From NCBI GenBank assembly GCA_022821875.1, contig JAJECV010000061.1, positions 1 through 64,000 on the forward strand: a stretch of 64,000 nt of DNA, read 5' to 3'. The translations under genes and the position numbers were made by a program. Within the stretch, counting starts at the first letter, position 1; every line of letters starts with the position of its first letter. This document shows positions 20,950 to 30,498 of this stretch, in pieces. The notes under the pieces are model-generated. The model was given only the letters and a program-made list of their open reading frames with translations, had not been told where the DNA came from and did no database searches. This DNA comes from Rhodothermales bacterium. GTDB lineage: Bacteria; Bacteroidota; Rhodothermia; Rhodothermales; Bin80.

Positions 20950-22037
20950 CCTCGCTACGCACTCCCTCCGTCCCCCATCTCCTTTTGATCTATGGAGGTC
21001 AGTCCGCGGAACATGAAGTTTCTCTGGTATCCGCACGGAATGTCTTCGGTGCAGTAGATCGGACACGTTACAGAGTAACACTGGTTCGCATTGATCAGGA
21101 TGGCACATGGGTGCGTGTGCCGACGGCGCAGGGGGCCCTGCCGTCAGAGATTGATTTTCAGGCATCGGGGGAGCAGGTGTCCCTGCGGCCCGATGGAAGA
21201 CTGGCTGCTCTGGAACGACCGCAGGATGCTGTTCAGGTGGATGTGGTCTTTCCGGTTCTGCATGGGACAAATGGAGAGGATGGGGCCATTCAGGGACTGT
21301 TTCAGATGTACGAGATTCCCTATGTCGGTGCGGGAGTTCTGGGATCGTCGGTTTGTATGGATAAAGATGTGTCCAAGCGCCTCCTGCGGGAGGCGGGGAT
21401 TGCGGTGCCAGACTTTCAGGTGCTCCATAACGGGGAGACCAATCTGCCCAGTTATGACTATCTGGCCAGAACGCTCGGGAAAACGCTTTTCGTAAAACCC
21501 GCCAATACCGGATCATCCATCGGGATCTCACGTGTGGAATCGCTGGCGGACTATCAATCGGCCATTGAAACGGCGTTCCAGTACGACGAAAAAGTGCTGG
21601 TGGAGGCGGCGGTCCGAGGCCGGGAAATTGAATGTGCGATCCTGGGCCGCAATCCCGTGCGGGTATCCATTTGCGGCGAAGTCACCACCACCCACTCCTT
21701 CTACTCGTATCAGGCAAAGTATAAGGATGCGTCCGCCACCGAAATTATCATTCCGGCACCGATTCCGGAGGAGGTCATGACACAGATGCAGAATCTGGCC
21801 CGGCAGGTCTGCCGGGTACTGGGCTGTTTCGGGATGGCCCGGGTTGATTTTTTTCTTGAAGAAAATTATCGGATACTGGTCAATGAAATCAACACCATCC
21901 CGGGGTTTACGTCGGTCAGCATGTATCCAATGCTCTGGGATTATTCGGGAGTACCGTTTTCGGAACTGGTGGATGCCCTGATTCAGGATGCATGGATCAG
22001 CCATGCCAGGTGCACCCAATTACTTCGCATTCGATAA
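20946..22037 (+). CDS. ddl: D-alanine--D-alanine ligase
   Basis: GGQSAEHEVSLVSARNV; FVKPANTGSSIGISRV; VNEINTIPGFTSVSMYP; GTG start overlapping pyrC stop. Confidence 0.96.
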   Translation: MTSLRTPSVPHLLLIYGGQSAEHEVSLVSARNVFGAVDRTRYRVTLVRIDQDGTWVRVPTAQGALPSEIDFQASGEQVSLRPDGRLAALERPQDAVQVDVVFPVLHGTNGEDGAIQGLFQMYEIPYVGAGVLGSSVCMDKDVSKRLLREAGIAVPDFQVLHNGETNLPSYDYLARTLGKTLFVKPANTGSSIGISRVESLADYQSAIETAFQYDEKVLVEAAVRGREIECAILGRNPVRVSICGEVTTTHSFYSYQAKYKDASATEIIIPAPIPEEVMTQMQNLARQVCRVLGCFGMARVDFFLEENYRILVNEINTIPGFTSVSMYPMLWDYSGVPFSELVDALIQDAWISHARCTQLLRIR

Positions 22038-23341
22038 TGGCGTTTTCAACGGATACGCGGACCCTGGCGAAGGGGGATACCTATATTGCAATCAGAGGGG
22101 AGCGCTATGATGGACATGATTTTGTGCCGGAGGCATTCAGGCGGGGGGCTTCCAGGGCGGTGGTTGCACGGGCGGTTACAGGGGTGCAAAAAAGCCGCCT
22201 GACGATTGTGCAGGATCCCATTGCATATATCGCAGAGATTGCACAGCGCAAGGTGAGGTGTGCGGAGGCGCAGGTGGTTGCGATCACCGGTTCCATGGGA
22301 AAAACCACCACCCGTAAGGCGGTGACCAAGGTGCTCCGGACTGCCGGCCCGGTGGTCAGTTCGGTCGGCAACCTGAACACGGTGCTGGGACTGTCCCTCA
22401 CACTGGCGAATCAGGACCTGCAGTCCCGTACGCGTCTGGTTCTTGAGATGGGTGCATCCAGGAAAGGAGATCTGAAAGAAATCTGTCAGTACTTCCGGCC
22501 GGATATCTCTATTGTGACGAATGTGCGCGGGGTTCATCTGGAAATGCTTGGCTCCATGGAAGGGGTTCAGCGTGAGAAGAGCGAACTGGTTCGGGCGCTG
22601 GATGCCGGGGGTACGGCCTGCCTGAATGCAGATGACCCGCGTACGCGGGCAATGGCGGCTGTATGCAGGGGAAGGTCTCTCTTTTACGGAATTACAGACG
22701 ACGCAGAAGTCACACCCCGCCAGATTACCGCCGAAGTCGCTCTGTTAGGGGGCCATGTCATTTACATTCTGCTCGCGGCATTTGCAGCGGGAACCGTGGT
22801 GGGAATCCCTCCGCATACGATTAACGAAGCGCTGCGCGGGCTCAAACCCGAAAAGGGCCGCCTCAATCGGCTCCCCGGAAAAAATGACTCTATCCTCATT
22901 GATGACACCTATAATGCCAGCCCCGATGCGGTGAAGGCTGCGCTGCAGGTGCTTTGTCAGCAGACGGCGCAGCGGCGCATTGTATTTTTGGGGGATATGC
23001 TGGAACTTGGTGCAATGGAGCAGCATGCGCACAGGGCAGTTTTGCAGCAGGCGATCCAGAGCGCGGACCTAGTCTATGGATGTGGTTCCCGAATGCAGGC
23101 GGCCGCCGAAGAACTGCCTTTGGAACTGCGACAGCGTGTACAGTGCTTTCCAGATTCAGCGGAACTTGCACACAAGTTGAATGGCGGAAGCATCTATCAG
23201 CCAAAATCGGGGGATGTGATCCTGGCCAAGGGCTCGCAGGGGGCGCGTATGGAGCGGATCAGCCGAGCGTTACTTGCCGAGTCCATCCCGCCGGAATCGG
23301 TTCTTCCCCGACAGACGCAGGCATGGCTTTCCATATCGTGA
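21992..23341 (+). CDS. murF: UDP-N-acetylmuramoyl-tripeptide--D-Ala-D-Ala ligase
   Basis: STDTRTLAKGDTYIAIRGERYDGHDF; TGSMGKTTTRKAV; IDDTYNASPDAVKAAL; start at 21992 or 22037 unresolved. Confidence 0.94.
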   Translation: MDQPCQVHPITSHSIMAFSTDTRTLAKGDTYIAIRGERYDGHDFVPEAFRRGASRAVVARAVTGVQKSRLTIVQDPIAYIAEIAQRKVRCAEAQVVAITGSMGKTTTRKAVTKVLRTAGPVVSSVGNLNTVLGLSLTLANQDLQSRTRLVLEMGASRKGDLKEICQYFRPDISIVTNVRGVHLEMLGSMEGVQREKSELVRALDAGGTACLNADDPRTRAMAAVCRGRSLFYGITDDAEVTPRQITAEVALLGGHVIYILLAAFAAGTVVGIPPHTINEALRGLKPEKGRLNRLPGKNDSILIDDTYNASPDAVKAALQVLCQQTAQRRIVFLGDMLELGAMEQHAHRAVLQQAIQSADLVYGCGSRMQAAAEELPLELRQRVQCFPDSAELAHKLNGGSIYQPKSGDVILAKGSQGARMERISRALLAESIPPESVLPRQTQAWLSIS

Positions 23342-23538
23342 TATGTGTCTGGCGAACAATCGCCGGGAATTTCTGTTGAAGTCTGCATATGAAGGTTTTT
23401 ACCTGAGGATCATCAACCGGAAAACTGTAAAAATTCTGTCAGATGATTACCGGTGCGTCGCACTCTGCCGGCGGAAGTTACGGTTAACGAAAGGTACGAA
23501 CAAAAACTTCCTGTCCGGACTGCGGCATTGATTGTGTC

Positions 23539-24582
23539 ATGTTGAAAGACATTTTAGGGGTATTACTCGGTTATCATCGTTTTGTGATCACAACTCACCA
23601 GCGTCCTGACGGGGATGCAATTGGTTCCCAGATTGCGCTTGGCCGGTTTCTGGAGCATCTGGGAAAGGAGGTGATGCTGTTTAATTCGGACGAGGTTCCG
23701 CCGAGTCTGGAATGGATGTCGGGCTCGGAAGTGATCCGAACCGGGAGCAACCTGGAAAATCTGAATGCCGTGACCCGGGCGGATCTCTTCATCGTGGTGG
23801 ATACCAATACCAGAAAACGCCTGGGAAAGACGGTGGACCGGGCTCTGGACCTCTACAGGGGGCCGGTTCTGCTGATTGATCATCATACCGCCCCGGAGTC
23901 CTGGTTCACCTGGATGGTACGGGATGAGAATGCAGCGGCAACCGGGGAGTTAATTTATGATTTGATCTGTGCGTATGACCCGGATCTGATCGACGAAGAT
24001 ATGTCGACCGCACTGTATACCGCGCTGATGACCGATACAGGCTCCTTCCGGTTTTCTTCGGTCAATCCGAAGGTGCATCGGATCGTCGGGGACCTGCTGG
24101 AGCGCGGAAGCAAGCCGCCCCTGGAAGTCTATGCCGGGGTTTACGAAAACCATACCCCGTTCTGGCCTCGTTTGCTTTCGATGGTGTTTCAGGGGTTGAC
24201 GTTTTTGTGTGAGGGGCAGTTGGCGTATATCACCGTTACCCGGCATATGCTTGAAGTGACGGGAGTAGACAGTGACGAACTCCACGGGCTGTCCGATATG
24301 CTCATGTCCATTGCCGGGGTTCGGGTGACCGTTGTTTTCACAGAAATCAAAAAAGGAGTAAAGGCGAGTTTTCGCTCAAAAGGCAGTTATCGCATGGACA
24401 TCTGGGCGCAGAACCATGGCGGCGGCGGGCATCCGAACGCAGCGGGCGCATTTATCCAGCGCCCGGTCCGGGAGGCCGTGGAGATCGTTCTCCAGGAAGT
24501 TCCTGATTTATTCAAAGAACCTGTGGCTCTGGCAGAAGAAGACCAGGCCTATTTAAAAGCATTATCAAGTTCACAACCATGA
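23539..24582 (+). CDS. DHH/DHHA1 phosphoesterase, NrnA-like
   Basis: THQRPDGDAIGSQIALG; LIDHHTAPE; GGGGHPNAAGAFI. Confidence 0.92.
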   Translation: MLKDILGVLLGYHRFVITTHQRPDGDAIGSQIALGRFLEHLGKEVMLFNSDEVPPSLEWMSGSEVIRTGSNLENLNAVTRADLFIVVDTNTRKRLGKTVDRALDLYRGPVLLIDHHTAPESWFTWMVRDENAAATGELIYDLICAYDPDLIDEDMSTALYTALMTDTGSFRFSSVNPKVHRIVGDLLERGSKPPLEVYAGVYENHTPFWPRLLSMVFQGLTFLCEGQLAYITVTRHMLEVTGVDSDELHGLSDMLMSIAGVRVTVVFTEIKKGVKASFRSKGSYRMDIWAQNHGGGGHPNAAGAFIQRPVREAVEIVLQEVPDLFKEPVALAEEDQAYLKALSSSQP

Positions 24583-26078
24583 AAGTTTCTGTCACCACAC
24601 TTAGTCTCAAAGATCTGGATGTAGATCTGCTCATCATCCCCGTTGGGCGATCCCTTGCGCGTGCCCGTGCCGCACAGATTGGCGGTCCCATTGGGGAGGC
24701 CCTTTCTACTGCATTGATGGACTTTGAGGGCCGCCCGGAGGAGACGCTTTTATGTTATCCTGCCTCTGGCCGTTCACACCGGGTTGCGGTCGTTGGACTG
24801 GGGTATCTGGAAGAGGTCACGCGGGAGGTGCTCCGCCGGGCGGGTGCAGCGGGCGCACACCTGGCGATGAAGACCAAGGCGACGACCGTCGCGTTATGTC
24901 TTCCGGATTCGGAATTTAGTTCCGAAGTGACAGGGCAAACCCTGGCAGAGGGATACATGCTTGCATCCTATGAATATAATCGTTACAAGGCGCATCCTGA
25001 TGAGGAGCGGACCATTACCGAGCGACTGGTTCTGCATGCGGGGACGGATGAGAAATCGGCGCGGCGCGGTGCGGAGCGGGGACGCATTGAAGCGGAGGCA
25101 ACCATTACTGCACGTGATCTGGTGAATCTGTCTCCACACGAAAAAACCCCGACCCTGCTGGGGAAGATGGTGGAACGCTTTGGTCGCAAGTATGGTTATG
25201 AAGTGTCGGTATGGGACAAGTCGGATATTGAAAAAGAAAAAATGGGAGGATTATTGGGGGTGAACCGTGGCAGCCTGGAGCCGCCGGTCATGATCGAAAT
25301 GACCTGGAAGCCCGGTAAAGCGGGAAATTCCAGACCGGTGGTGCTGATCGGGAAAGGGATTGTGTTTGATACGGGCGGGTTGTCCCTCAAGCCGACCAAA
25401 GACTCCATGGATCACATGAAGGCCGACATGGCAGGTGCCGCTGCTGTGATCGGAGCCATGGAAGCCATCGCTCGTCTGGATGTTCCATTGTACGTGATGG
25501 GTCTGATTCCGGCAACCGATAATCGGCCGGGGCAGGATGCCTATGTTCCCGGAGATGTGCTCCGAATGCATTCAGGAAAAACCGTTGAGGTGCTGAATAC
25601 GGATGCAGAAGGGCGTCTGATCCTCGCCGATGCCCTCTCCTATGCAAAACTGTACCGGCCGGAGGTCGTCTTGGACCTCGCCACGCTGACCGGTGCACAG
25701 GTGGTTGCGCTGGGCAGCCAGGTAGCGGCGGTCATGACGCAGGAGGATGTGGATGCAGATGAACGCATGAATGCCGTGATGGAGGCAGCGGAGCGCAGCG
25801 GTGATCTTCTTCATCCAATGCCGATGTATACCCATTATGCCGATGCACTCAAGAGCAATGTGGCCGACATCAAGAATATCGGCAACCGCGAAGCAGGGAG
25901 CATTACGGCTGCAAAATTCCTGGAACACTTTGTAGACTACCCGTGGATTCACATTGACATGGCAGGTCCCTCTTTCCTGAAGACAGGGCTCCCCTACAGG
26001 CCGGCTGGAGGGACAGGATTCGGGGTCCGCCTTCTGACGGAGTTTATTCGTGATTACGCATACCCCAAGAAGCGCTAG
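24579..26078 (+). CDS. pepA: Leucyl aminopeptidase (M17)
   Basis: GKGIVFDTGGLSLKPTKDSMDHMKADMAGAAAV; NTDAEGRLILADALSYA. Confidence 0.96.
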   Translation: MKVSVTTLSLKDLDVDLLIIPVGRSLARARAAQIGGPIGEALSTALMDFEGRPEETLLCYPASGRSHRVAVVGLGYLEEVTREVLRRAGAAGAHLAMKTKATTVALCLPDSEFSSEVTGQTLAEGYMLASYEYNRYKAHPDEERTITERLVLHAGTDEKSARRGAERGRIEAEATITARDLVNLSPHEKTPTLLGKMVERFGRKYGYEVSVWDKSDIEKEKMGGLLGVNRGSLEPPVMIEMTWKPGKAGNSRPVVLIGKGIVFDTGGLSLKPTKDSMDHMKADMAGAAAVIGAMEAIARLDVPLYVMGLIPATDNRPGQDAYVPGDVLRMHSGKTVEVLNTDAEGRLILADALSYAKLYRPEVVLDLATLTGAQVVALGSQVAAVMTQEDVDADERMNAVMEAAERSGDLLHPMPMYTHYADALKSNVADIKNIGNREAGSITAAKFLEHFVDYPWIHIDMAGPSFLKTGLPYRPAGGTGFGVRLLTEFIRDYAYPKKR

Positions 26079-27099
26079 ACCCGTGATTGCGGAATCTAAA
26101 GAACGCACACGCATTGCGATCACGCTGGGCGATCCAAACGGGATTGGCCCGGAAGTGGTGCTGAAGTGTCTGGATGACCCGCTGGTCATGAAGCGGATAG
26201 ATCCGGTGGTCATTGGCCCGGGAAAGGTGCTGCAGGAGCACGCAAAGGCTCTTGGGAGACGTCCCCCTGTGCTCATTGAAAACATGAATGCTCCGATTCC
26301 AAAGCGTGGTATTCGGATTGTCAATACAAGTAAGGAACAGCAGGTGGTGGTGGAGATGGGCAAACTAACGCCTCAGGCCGGGAGCATGGCGATGGATGCC
26401 GTAGACGAAGGGATCCGCCTTGCACGGCAGGGGGAGGTGCGTGCACTGGTGACCGGGCCGATCTCAAAACTGGCGATTGTTCGCGCTGGATATAATTTTC
26501 CGGGTCATACGGAATATCTGGCCAAGAAGACGGGGGTCAAGGATCAGGTCATGATGATGGTGTGCAGGGAACTGCGTATCAGTTTGGCGACTGGACATAT
26601 TGCTCTAAAGCGGGTCTCTGAGCGGCTTACAGTCAATGGGCTTGTTGCAAAACTTAAGCGGGTAAGGGCATCTCTGATTCGGGATTTCGGGATTTTGAGG
26701 CCGAAGATTGCCGTACTTGGTCTCAACCCGCATGCCGGCGAAAGCGGCGTATTGGGCAATGAAGAGAAGGAGGTGATTATTGAGGCCATCAAGGATGCAG
26801 GGAATCGTGGTATTATCGCACTGGGTCCGTTTCCGGCGGACGGGTTTTTTGGGAGCGGGCAGTATTGTGGCTATGACGCAATCATGGCCATGTACCATGA
26901 TCAGGGGCTGGCTCCGTTCAAGATCCTCTCCTTTGGGAGCGGGGTGAATTTTACAGCGGGATTACCGATTGTGCGCACTTCACCGGATCATGGCACGGCA
27001 TTTAATATTGCGGGACAGAATCAGGCCAATGAGGGGAGCATGGTGCAGGCGGTACTTCAGGCGGCGGCCATTGCGGAGCAAAGGCAAACTAGCCAGTGA
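26050..27099 (+). CDS. pdxA: 4-hydroxythreonine-4-phosphate dehydrogenase
   Basis: RIAITLGDPNGIGPEVVLKCL; PGHTEYLAKKTG; LGLNPHAGESG; YDAIMAMYHDQGLAPFK; GTG at 26083 is an alternative start. Confidence 0.95.
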   Translation: MITHTPRSARPVIAESKERTRIAITLGDPNGIGPEVVLKCLDDPLVMKRIDPVVIGPGKVLQEHAKALGRRPPVLIENMNAPIPKRGIRIVNTSKEQQVVVEMGKLTPQAGSMAMDAVDEGIRLARQGEVRALVTGPISKLAIVRAGYNFPGHTEYLAKKTGVKDQVMMMVCRELRISLATGHIALKRVSERLTVNGLVAKLKRVRASLIRDFGILRPKIAVLGLNPHAGESGVLGNEEKEVIIEAIKDAGNRGIIALGPFPADGFFGSGQYCGYDAIMAMYHDQGLAPFKILSFGSGVNFTAGLPIVRTSPDHGTAFNIAGQNQANEGSMVQAVLQAAAIAEQRQTSQ

Positions 27100-27139
27100 C
27101 TATATTTAGGGGGCTTCATCCAAAAAATCAATTATAGAT

Positions 27140-28867
27140 ATGGACATTCTTATCAGCGTACAGCAGTTCATTGACAGCATACTCCAGTATCCACTCCTGA
27201 TCATACTGGTTGGAGGCGGAGTGTTTTTGACCTTTCGGCTGGGATTTATTCAGTTCCGGCAGTTTGGGCACGGCATCAAGGTGGCAACGGGCAAGTATGA
27301 CGATCCCGATGATGCCGGGGATGTCACACACTTTCAAGCCCTGACGACGGCACTCTCGGCAACGGTTGGGATCGGGAATATTGCCGGGGTTGCTTTGGCG
27401 ATTCACTGGGGAGGGCCGGGTGCAATATTCTGGATGTGGATTACCGCGCTGTTAGGAATGTGTACCAAGTATACCGAGGTGACGCTGGCGCAGCGATTTC
27501 GCATTGTAGACCGGGAGGGAAGCAAACTGGTGGGGACGATATCCGGCGGCCCGATGTATTACATTGAGTACGGACTAGGGAAAGCCTTCAAACCGCTGGC
27601 GATGCTGGTTGCAGGCGCCTTGCTTTTGACGGCATTTATGACGGGAAATGCAATCCAGGCCAATACGGTCTCGGATCTGATGAATTCGGAATTTTCGATT
27701 CCGACCTGGATCACGGGAGGATTGACCTCGGCGGTGGTGGCATTGGTGATTCTGGGCGGGATTACCCGGATTGGACGGGTCACGGGAATTCTGGCTCCGG
27801 TGATGGGAATCCTGTATGTATTGGGGGGAGTTGTGATTCTGGCGATCAACTATAACGGAATCTTTCCGGCATTGGCCAGCATTTTCACAGAGGCATTCAA
27901 CCCGACCGCGGGCGTGGCGGGTACAGGAGTCGGCGTTATTTTACAGACGATGCTGTGGGGAATTCGGAGAGGATTATTCTCGAATGAAGCCGGGCAGGGA
28001 TCTGCGCCGATTGCACACTCCGCCGCCAAGACGCAGGAGCCGGTATCCGAAGGTGCAGTTGCACTTCTGGAACCCTTCATTGATACCATTGTGATCTGTA
28101 CGATCACGGCGCTGGTCGTGCTCACCACGGGGGTATGGAAGGATACGACCCAGACGGAACTTTTGATCGGGGGAGGGGATTTATCCTATGTAGAGGAACT
28201 CCGGGGCAGTTATGTGCCGGTGGGTGCTTCAGATGTGCCCCCGGAGCTTTTGATTGACGGGGGAATCCAGGTGTCGGCAGAGAGCGGTGGTGTCATGTAT
28301 GCATGGCACGAGATTCCGGTTGAAAGGTTTTTTGTTGACCCGGAACAGACGATCCCCTTCACCGGCATTATTGATACGCAGCAGGGCATTGCCGTTTCTG
28401 CGGAGGGCGAAGTGCAGTATACCCGTCTCTACGGGATGGCCGTAGAGAACGGAGCACCGATGACCTCACTGGCATTTGAGCAGGGACTGGGAGACATTGG
28501 GAAATATCTGGTGATCCTCTGCGTCTTCCTGTTTGGAATCTCAACGGCAATTTCCTGGAGTTATTATGGGGACCGATGCTCCATGTATCTTTTTGGGCAA
28601 TCCTCCATCCTCCCCTACAAGACGATCTTTGTGGTGATCCATTTTCTTGGCGCGGTGGCCGGCCTGAATACGATCTGGGGGATCGGGGATACGGCGTTGG
28701 CCATTGTGACGATTCCAAACGTCGTGGCCCTGATTTTATTATCGGGGATTGCAAAGAAACTGACCGATGATTATTTCAGTGCATTCAAGCCGGGAATGAC
28801 CAGGGACGAATACCTCTCGGTTGCACGGTCACGCGCAGAAAAGCATCAATCCGGGGCTGAGGTGTAG
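27140..28867 (+). CDS. AGCS-family sodium:alanine symporter with large internal insertion
   Basis: 575 aa; ALTTALSATVGIGNIAGVALAIHWGGPGAIFWMW; RRGLFSNEAGQGSAPIAHSAAKT; STAISWSYYGDRC. Confidence 0.93.
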   Translation: MDILISVQQFIDSILQYPLLIILVGGGVFLTFRLGFIQFRQFGHGIKVATGKYDDPDDAGDVTHFQALTTALSATVGIGNIAGVALAIHWGGPGAIFWMWITALLGMCTKYTEVTLAQRFRIVDREGSKLVGTISGGPMYYIEYGLGKAFKPLAMLVAGALLLTAFMTGNAIQANTVSDLMNSEFSIPTWITGGLTSAVVALVILGGITRIGRVTGILAPVMGILYVLGGVVILAINYNGIFPALASIFTEAFNPTAGVAGTGVGVILQTMLWGIRRGLFSNEAGQGSAPIAHSAAKTQEPVSEGAVALLEPFIDTIVICTITALVVLTTGVWKDTTQTELLIGGGDLSYVEELRGSYVPVGASDVPPELLIDGGIQVSAESGGVMYAWHEIPVERFFVDPEQTIPFTGIIDTQQGIAVSAEGEVQYTRLYGMAVENGAPMTSLAFEQGLGDIGKYLVILCVFLFGISTAISWSYYGDRCSMYLFGQSSILPYKTIFVVIHFLGAVAGLNTIWGIGDTALAIVTIPNVVALILLSGIAKKLTDDYFSAFKPGMTRDEYLSVARSRAEKHQSGAEV

Positions 28868-28868
28868 T

Positions 28869-30362
28869 TTGCAGGAAGCACAATCCAAGCCTGGCATCTG
28901 GCAGTCCCTGCTTCCGGTGGGGATTCTGATTCTCTTGTTGATTGCCTCTTTGAATTTCTTCGGGGAGGACGCGTCTTATGGTCCGAATCAGATCGCATTG
29001 ATCCTTTCCGCTGCGGTCTGTGCGTTGATTGGCATTCGGCTTGGGTTCACCTGGAAGCAGATGCAGGAAGCGATGGTGAAGGGGGTCTCTCTATCTATGG
29101 GGGCCATCTTCATTCTTCTGGTCGTCGGTTCGCTGATTGGAACATGGATTCTGGGAGGCGTGGTGCCGACCATGATGTATTATGGTCTCCAGATTCTGAA
29201 TCCAGCCATTTTTTACACGGCCTGCTGTGTCATCTGTGCAATTGTGGCGATTGTATCCGGGAGTTCATGGACAACGGTCAGTACGATCGGGATTGCTCTG
29301 GTGGGGATTGCAGCGGCATTTGGTCTGCATCTGGGAATTGCGGCGGGGGCAATTATTTCCGGGGCTTATTTCGGAGACAAGCTTTCACCGCTGTCGGATA
29401 CAACCAATTTGGCCCCTGCGATGGTCGGGGCCGAGTTGTTTACGCATATCCGGCACATGCTCTGGACGACCGTTCCAAGCATTACGGTTGCCTTAATCCT
29501 GTTTACCATCCTTGGATTTGCGGGGCAGCCGGCCATGGACCGTTCTTCGGGGCTGGAGGAAGTCTTGCGTGCTCTGGAGAATAATTATAATCTGGGAGTG
29601 CATCTTCTGATCCCGGTCTTGGCCGTACTGGTATTGATTTACAGGAAGATGCCGGCATTCCCCGCGCTTCTGATTGGTGCATTGCTGGGAGGGATCACCG
29701 CAATGCTTTTTCAGCAGGAGGTGGTCATTGCTTTCGTGGGGCAGCCGGAACTGCCGCGGATTCTGATTCTGCTCAAGGGGTTCTGGATGGTCATGTTCGG
29801 TGAGTTTGTTGCCAATACGGGCAATGCCGCTTTGGACGAACTTTTGACGCGCGGAGGGATGTCCGGCATGCTGGACACGATCTGGCTGATTATTTCGGCA
29901 ATGATGTTTGGTTCGGCAATGGAGAAAACGGGGATGTTGCGGGTGATCACGCAGAAGATTCTTGGCGCGGCACGCAGCACGGGCAGTCTGATTCTGGCGA
30001 CACTTGCAACCGCGTTCGGGATCAATATTATCGCAGGTGACCAGTATATCTCCATCGTGATTCCCGGTCGCATGTACCGTGCGGAGTATGAGAGTCGTGG
30101 ATTGGATCCCAGGAATCTGTCACGCGCACTGGAGGATTCCGGGACACTTACCTCGGCGCTCATTCCCTGGAACACCTGTGGCGCATTTATGGCGGCGGCG
30201 CTTGGTGTGCCCACCCTGTATTATCTCCCGTTCGCTTTTTTCAACTATACGAACCCGGTTATCAGTGCTGTCTATGGCTTTACGGGATTCACCATCGTAC
30301 CGTTAGCGAAAGACGGGGCTGCGGACTCAGACGCAGGTTTGCCGGACCATAACCCGGAATAG
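28869..30362 (+). CDS. nhaC: NhaC-type Na+/H+ antiporter
   Basis: TTG start right after the AGCS stop; SGSSWTTVSTIGIALVGIA, GAIISGAYFGDKLSPLSDTTNLAPA; listed ORF starts at 28821. Confidence 0.85.
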   Translation: MQEAQSKPGIWQSLLPVGILILLLIASLNFFGEDASYGPNQIALILSAAVCALIGIRLGFTWKQMQEAMVKGVSLSMGAIFILLVVGSLIGTWILGGVVPTMMYYGLQILNPAIFYTACCVICAIVAIVSGSSWTTVSTIGIALVGIAAAFGLHLGIAAGAIISGAYFGDKLSPLSDTTNLAPAMVGAELFTHIRHMLWTTVPSITVALILFTILGFAGQPAMDRSSGLEEVLRALENNYNLGVHLLIPVLAVLVLIYRKMPAFPALLIGALLGGITAMLFQQEVVIAFVGQPELPRILILLKGFWMVMFGEFVANTGNAALDELLTRGGMSGMLDTIWLIISAMMFGSAMEKTGMLRVITQKILGAARSTGSLILATLATAFGINIIAGDQYISIVIPGRMYRAEYESRGLDPRNLSRALEDSGTLTSALIPWNTCGAFMAAALGVPTLYYLPFAFFNYTNPVISAVYGFTGFTIVPLAKDGAADSDAGLPDHNPE

Positions 30363-30498
30363 ATCAGGGAAAGAGACGACCTCCCGGGTTCCAGCAATCT
30401 ATTTCGAAGGGCGGGCCGCCATATTGGATTGCGATTCTATGTGAACGGCTGCAAAAGATTGCTTTTTCAGGAATATCAAGGAGAACCAGAGGGGCACG

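Noticed and set aside
20347-21531. 394-aa minus-strand ORF antisense to pyrC and ddl
   Set aside because: Spans two well supported genes; proline/arginine/histidine-rich composition typical of antisense reading of GC-rich coding DNA; no family motif
25572-26363. 263-aa minus-strand ORF across the pepA/pdxA junction
   Set aside because: Antisense to two clear genes with no coding features of its own
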